From positions 286,931 through 350,930 of the forward strand of contig JXTC01000331.1 in NCBI GenBank assembly GCA_002914845.1: a stretch of 64,000 nt of DNA, in the 5' to 3' direction. Positions 58,884 to 64,000 of this stretch are shown here, piece by piece (position 1 is the stretch's first letter; the number at the start of each line of letters is the position of its first letter). Source of the stretch: Trema orientale. Lineage: Eukaryota > Streptophyta > Magnoliopsida > Rosales > Cannabaceae. Made by a program: the position numbers and the translations under genes. The notes under the pieces were generated by a model. It ran no database searches. It saw only the letters and a list, made by a program, of their open reading frames with translations, and had not been told where the DNA came from.

Positions 58884-59900
58884 CTAATTAATCTCAATTG
58901 GCAACTCGAAACGACAGATTGGACAGCTATGATGGTTCTGCAACCACTTTTCAATACATTCGCCATGAAAAAGATGAGAGCAAGGCATCCGAGTCAGCTG
59001 GGACCTCCCCTTCAACTCTTCCAAGCAAACCACACACGTCAGCACCTCCAACGAAACGACATCGTCGTATCCCACCTTCTCCAACGCCTCCACCGACGCT
59101 TTAGCTGCCGGAGCCACCCTGAACATCGCCGCGGCCTCCGCCTCCGATTCCCTCATAACCCTTTCAATATCTCCCTCGTCACCAAACCATGACAAGTACC
59201 GTTCTGTATACGTAGCCTGTTGCTCTAACATTCCAATAATAGCTCTCTCGTCACCAAACCATGACGCGTACTCTTCTATAGCCCGTTGCTCTGACCGTAC
59301 TTCAATAATATTATTAGCTCGCTCGTGATCACCAATCCATGACGACTCTTCTTCTTCTTCTTCTTCTGATTCTGACTCACTGATCATGCTTGGAACCGGA
59401 AGCGGGATCACTAAGAAGACCCGGTTCTCGATCGTGACCCGCATGCGGAACCCCGTCCGACCCGAAACCGACCCGGACCGAACCATCCGGCACGCGAACT
59501 CCGAAATCTTGCCGACCATGTCGTCCTTGCACCTCAGCGACGTGTGGATCCACCCGCCGTCTCGGTTGGGAAGACGGCGGCGGCGGCTGGGGGGACGGGA
59601 CCCCCAGAAGATGTTCTCCAACAGGAACGGTACGTCGACGGCGTCTAACATGCCGGAAACGACGCCGTCGGACACCGTGGAGGGGGTGGAAGACCTGAAC
59701 AGGTCGAGTGGGCAGTTGAACTCGTGGGTGGAGTCGTGGTCGCTTTCGAAGGTATCCATGTGAGTGTCACTCTGGTACCTCCGTACGACATTGAAAACGA
59801 AGGTGAGTGTTGGGGACGCATGCCTTTGGTCCCGGGAATGAGTATCCTCTGCGTAGACATGTACCTGAGAGCTCCAGCAGTTCGGGTCTGATGAAGCCAT
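58884..59900 (-). CDS. RING-H2 finger protein (probable E3 ubiquitin ligase), array copy B
   Basis: A single exon encodes 338 residues. The RING-H2 at 289-329 is complete (Cys289, Cys292, Cys307, His309, His312, Cys315, Cys326, Cys329; Trp319 present). The N-terminal part follows copy A: VHVYAEDTHSRDQR, LTFVFNVVRRYQ, STHEFNCPLDLF, GKISEFACRMVR, FRMRVTIENRV. The middle has a poly-Glu run encoded by a GAA-type microsatellite (plus-strand TTC repeat near 59348) and a twice-repeated ASWFGDE / LSWFGDE segment. The tail ends CPICRFELPIEIN. No membrane segment. A (TA)n microsatellite lies about 60 bp upstream of the ATG. Confidence 0.92.
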   Translation of the reverse strand: MASSDPNCWSSQVHVYAEDTHSRDQRHASPTLTFVFNVVRRYQSDTHMDTFESDHDSTHEFNCPLDLFRSSTPSTVSDGVVSGMLDAVDVPFLLENIFWGSRPPSRRRRLPNRDGGWIHTSLRCKDDMVGKISEFACRMVRSGSVSGRTGFRMRVTIENRVFLVIPLPVPSMISESESEEEEEEESSWIGDHERANNIIEVRSEQRAIEEYASWFGDERAIIGMLEQQATYTERYLSWFGDEGDIERVMRESEAEAAAMFRVAPAAKASVEALEKVGYDDVVSLEVLTCVVCLEELKGRSQLTRMPCSHLFHGECIEKWLQNHHSCPICRFELPIEIN

Positions 59901-59958
59901 TAGTACTAACAGAACTTTGCTACTAGTAGTGGAATGGCCTTTGATTAATGTGCATGTG

Positions 59959-59959
59959 T

Positions 59960-59991
<32 letters not shown>
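59959..59991. repeat. (TA)n microsatellite upstream of RING copy B
   Basis: About 16 TA units, roughly 60 bp before the start codon of copy B. It may also serve as a TATA element. Confidence 0.9.
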
Positions 59992-59993
<2 letters not shown>

Positions 59994-60686
59994 TTTATAG
60001 TCGGTTTAGAATTATGTTTCTTGATACGTAATTATCCACTATTTATTATTATTTTTTTCTCCAATTTAGATTTGGCGATGTCCTGTTAAATCTTAAATTA
60101 GGAGTCTTAATTTTAATGTATGGTCTCAAAGCAACCACGGCGTCTAGTCATATTATAATTATTTATGTATACTAGGAATAGAAAAAGTTTAATTCTTATA
60201 TTTTTTTATTTAAAAAAGAAAAGTAAAAAAGGTTGTTTTCTAATCCCTATTAGAAATTTATGAATAGTAAAACTAAGCAACTCATAATTACTCACTTGAG
60301 AAATATTTTGATATATTATTATTTTTCTTGATAAGGACTGTTAACTGAGAAATTAATTAGTATAAGAGTAAATAGAAAAATAAGAAAAAGGAGGAGGTAT
60401 TTAGCAAAAATTATTCATCTAAATAACAAAAAAACCCACAAACTGCTGTAGAGAGATCATCTGGTTAATAATTAATATCCTGTAGAGAGAATCTTATTAA
60501 TAACTAATCGAAAATTTGCGATATATTTAGTTAACTATTTACGTCATCATTGATAACCACCGGCACCCCACTGATTTTTAAGTAGAAAAAGAATGGTGAA
60601 ATTTCAGAAAAAATAAATAAATTGATCAAAACTACACACAAAAAAAAAAAAAAAAAAAAGAGTTAAATTCTCAAAACTCTGACCAA

Positions 60687-61501
60687 TCAAACCTCAGTTG
60701 GCAACTCGAAACGACAGATGGGGCAACACACGAGAGCAAGGCATCCGAATCAGCTGGGTCCCACTCGACACCTCCTCCGTGCAAACTATACACGTCATCA
60801 CCACGTCACTTGAGAGAAGCTGAAGCTCGTCGTCGTATATGTGAATTCCTCCATTGCCTCCACCGCCGCTTTATCCGCCGGAGCCACCCTGATCACGGCC
60901 GCCTCCGCCGCCGACTCCCTCAAAACCCGTTCCACGTCTCTTTCTCTTGACCAAACCTATAGCCGACTGATCAGTCTGACTTCCTCCCATGCGTAGAAGC
61001 GCAATCATCCATTCCACAAACCCAGTCGGAATCCTGAGCGTGACCCGCCTCTCTATCGTGACCCGCATGCGGAGCCTCGTCCGACCCGGCCCGAACCATC
61101 CGGGTCGCAAACTCAGAGATCTTGCTGGCCACGCCGTTCGACGGCGTGGCGGACCCGTTGTCAGGGAGGCGGGGATCCCCCCAGCACATGTTGTCTAACA
61201 GGGAAGGGTATGCGGACGGCGTCTAACATGGCGGAGACGGCGCCGTCCGAAACAACCGGGTCGGTCGACCCGAATTGGTCTGCAGGTGGTGCAGGTAGTG
61301 GGCAATTGAATTCATGCGTGGAATCGTGATCGATGACGTGGAGTGGGATAGAAGTGCCAGCGTGGTACCACCTCCGTACGACGTGGAAAACGACAGTGAG
61401 TATTGGGGATGCATGTCTCTCTGGTCTTCTCCTAAACCGAATGACGTATCTTGATCCTCTTCTTCTTCTGCGTAAACATTTATGTGAAATCTGCGGTTCA
61501 T
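60687..61501 (-). pseudogene. RING-H2 array copy C, pseudogene
   Basis: The start (MNRRFHINVYAEEEE) and end (FELPTEV, stop at 60687-60689) match copies A and B, but the frame changes at about 61430, about 61085 and about 60950. The familiar segments (HASPILTVVF-like, THEFNCPL, SKISEFATRMVRAGS, RLRMRVTIE) lie in different frames. Part of the variable middle is missing. In the RING, the stretch between the CPIC pair and the first PCxH is deleted, removing the two His ligands and the Trp. It cannot make a working RING. The 3' flank (about 60440-60640) is alignable with 63025-63230. Confidence 0.88.
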
Positions 61502-63928
61502 ATTTATTATTAGCGTTAATTACTACTACTTAGACTAATAGTAATGGAACTTTTTAATTACTTTGTGAGTGTATATATAAACAAAAGTGATCTAATAGCT
61601 TTGTTGTTAGATTAGGATTAATAAAAGTATGTGATAGTTTTGGAGTCCTATTTCAATCTAAATAAGGAATCTTTAAGTAGTTGAGGTTGTGTGTGTATTT
61701 TTTTTTTCAAGGATTGTTAAGTCAAACAACTTACAAGTAGGGTACGTATATGTTACGAGAAATCTTTTCTTTCTTTTTTTTTTTTGGGGAACGAGAATTT
61801 TTTTTTTTTTTGATAAGGTTATATATTACTAATTTTTTTTAATAAGGACTGTTACTTGAGAAATTAGTGTAAAGAGTAAATGAATTAATTAATTCGAGTG
61901 ATTTTGTTTCCTTTTTTGTATTCTCTACGATCATCAGTAGGATTTATCTTAGTCTCTTCTCCATCATGCGCGTGAGTCTCTCGAAAACTAAATTAAAGAA
62001 AAATAGGGTGAAATTTAAGTCTAAGAGTTTTCCACTCTCAATAAAGTACTGATCAATTATGTAATGAGAGAAGATTCTTTCCCAATAACTTACGGGATTC
62101 TGATTTATCTGCCGCTACAAATCAAACACAAACTGTTATTTCCCAATAACGAGTTTTTTTCTTTTTTTTTTACTCTTAACTTTTAAATCTGCGATTGAGT
62201 TTTAATGAAACTTTTATTATCCCCGTAATGTCATTATAAAATGTCATTTTATAATGAAAGCTCGAAAGCTCTCAAATCATGAACTAAAGAGGAATGTTAA
62301 AACATACCCTTTTTTTATCCTCCCTAATCTCATAGACACGTTAATTCTATTATCTAATTCAATATTTTAATAATGTAATAAATTATAATAGAATCCACGT
62401 GTCAAGCAATGAGTCTGAAAGAGTATAAAAGAGAGTGTAAAAGAAAGTACTATTAGTATTCTTCTAAACTAAAATATTCTTTACAAAATAAGTTTTTCAC
62501 ATGTAGAAAGTTGAATCCAAAAGAAAATACATGATTTTAGTCGATCTGAACCTTGTTGTCATGATTTTCGAAAAAAATCTCTATTAACTCAGACCGAGTT
62601 GAGTTCAACTAGATTCGACAAGATTATTCAGGGTTTTTTTTGTGCCATGTCCATAAAAAAAAGATAAAAATAAACAGAAAAGAAAACTAAAAAAAAGGAA
62701 GAGGTTATTCAGCAAAGATCGGGTTAGGAGAAGGGGTTTTTTTTTTTTTATTTTTAAAGTGGAGCTTAACTAATGACCACCGCTTACTATAAATTTAAAG
62801 GAAAATAACACACACACATTCTACCAAGATTTGAACCCCTGACCCCCCCAAAACTCACACACACAACCCTCAAATCTTGGACCAACTAAGCTAGCCCCAG
62901 TTGGCTGGGTTAGGAGAAGGGGTTATTCATCTAAATAACAAAAAATATATCGTTACAGTGACCAATATAGTATAAACAGCACAAACTGCTGTAGAGATTA
63001 TCTTTTTTTTTTTTTTTTGATATTGTAGAGATCATCTTATTAATGGTTAACATACACTACAAAATTCCTGTAGAGATGTAATCTTTTTTTCTTATTTTTT
63101 TAAAGTGTTGTAGGGAGAGAATTTATTATAATAACTAATAAAGAAATTGCTATTGAGTTAACTATTTACGTCATCATTGATAACCACCCTACTAAGTTTT
63201 AGGTAGACAAACAATGGTGAAAAAGGAAAAGGAGCATTTGAATAAAAACTGACTCCTTAACTAAATAATATTAATAAAAGCGAAAAAACTTAATTACAGA
63301 GGATAAAAATTTTAAATTCCTCAAAAGAAGAAGACAAAAAGTAGATCACAAATACAAGAATGACAAATTGTGGACTACCATAATTTTCTAAGAGAAAAAG
63401 ATAATAAAGAACACCATCAAACAATTGTATTCACATGATACTAGACTACGTTCTTGATTGCTAAATTATTATTCCAACACTAAATGAGACCCATGCCCAC
63501 TGAAAAGAAAATAAGTCCACTCACATTATTACAGATCTAATTCTAAAGAAAAATTCTCAGATTCAAGATCTAGAAAATGAAATTAAAAACTCACATGGAT
63601 CAAAAATCAAGTGATACGAAATTCACACAAACGTGGTATTACTACCAAATCTAAATATGGATTTATTAAAAGAAAAATCTCATTCGTAAAGGAGATCAGG
63701 AAGGATAAAATAGGAAGAAAAAAGAGTTGGAGAAAGAAATCGAAACATTTTCTCTTCTATGGCTTATTGTAAGAGCCACGACAAATGTTTTTTCCAGAAA
63801 GAAAGGGAATGGAGGATATGGTTTTTTTTTTTTTTTTTTGAAGGAAAGGAAAAATAAATTGATCACGAGTACACAAAATAAAATGAAATAAAATAAAATA
63901 AAGTTAAATCCTCTCAAACTCTACTAAA
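61502..63928. other. Spacer between RING copies C and D
   Basis: Holds duplicated promoter flank (61850-62060), the SINE at 62739-62906 and duplicated 3' flank (63025-63230). No independent gene seen. 63240-63900 is AT-rich with a T18 run near 63821. Confidence 0.5.
62739..62906 (-). mobile_element. tRNA-derived SINE, copy B
   Basis: Same element and orientation as copy A (A-box region GCTTAGTTGG, B box GGTTCAAATC, T/A-rich tail). It is framed by a perfect 18-bp target duplication GGGTTAGGAGAAGGGGTT at 62721-62738 and 62907-62924, so the insertion is recent. Confidence 0.93.
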
Positions 63929-64000
63929 TTAAATCTCAGTTGGCAATTCGAAACGACAGATGGGGCAAGTATGACCATTCTCCAACCACTCAACAATACA
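63929..64000 (-). CDS. RING-H2 finger protein, array copy D (partial, cut by window end)
   Basis: Only the last 23 codons and stop are visible: CIVEWLENGHTCPICRFELPTEI, with the stop at 63929-63931. The second Cys pair, the preceding Cys and the E2-contact Trp are intact. The body lies beyond the window. It is followed by a 3' flank homologous to that of copy C. Whether the full gene is functional cannot be judged. Confidence 0.8.
   Translation of the reverse strand, partial: CIVEWLENGHTCPICRFELPTEI

Noticed and set aside
1-64000. CRISPR array, bacterial operon or biosynthetic cluster
   Set aside because: All genes are plant nuclear genes with introns; the repeats are microsatellites, MITEs and tandem duplications without spacer structure, and the genes do not form one pathway.

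Overview
The window is AT-rich nuclear DNA from a eudicot, most likely a rosid. The evidence is GT-AG introns, plant-only gene families (phytocyanins, SLAC1, a TPX2-like protein, an ACS10/12-type aminotransferase, plastid BASS carriers), dense small DNA transposons and a tRNA-derived SINE. I cannot name the species from sequence alone.

Layout. 1-10 kb is a tandem phytocyanin (blue copper protein) cluster on the minus strand: two intact two-exon genes (2040-2788 and 7594-9269) and two decayed units (about 1027-1200 and 4015-5105). Four copies of one MITE family lie among them, each set in a TA microsatellite. 11-14.2 kb holds a SLAC1 guard-cell anion channel gene (plus strand, three exons). 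15.1-19.0 kb holds an 18-exon TPX2-like spindle protein gene (minus). 20-27 kb is repeat-rich, with a transposon carrying a probable solo LTR. 27.1-29.3 kb holds an ACS10/ACS12-type aminotransferase (plus), convergent with an 882-residue LRR receptor-like kinase of the At1g12460 type (29.9-32.6 kb, minus). 33.8-37.4 kb has nested transposons and a SINE. 40.0-42.5 kb holds a TVP38/TMEM64 (SNARE-associated Golgi, VTT) membrane protein gene (minus), and 46.7-49.4 kb a plastid BASS5/BASS6-type carrier gene (plus). 51.7-64.0 kb is a tandem array of intronless RING-H2 genes (minus): two intact, one pseudogene and one cut by the window edge. A degenerate hAT transposon, a copia fossil and a second SINE lie among them.

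How the genes relate. They are not one pathway. The middle block is an old conserved neighbourhood: from memory, Arabidopsis keeps the same families side by side in several duplicated segments (At1g12450-At1g12460-At1g12480, At1g62950-At1g62960, At4g22840-At4g22850-At4g22860, At4g11990-At4g12000-At4g12030). Both ends of the window are fast-changing tandem arrays with gene birth and loss. The points most worth a second look are: a 3' splice site duplicated inside SLAC1 intron 1; replacement of the PLP-binding Asp by Asn in the ACS10-like protein; long homopolymer G runs just before the ATG of the VTT gene; the TA-microsatellite-seeking MITE family; and the RING-H2 array with an unfamiliar N-terminal region. 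Exon borders were placed by eye from splice consensus, reading frame and remembered homologues, and were checked for phase arithmetic. No search or alignment was run.
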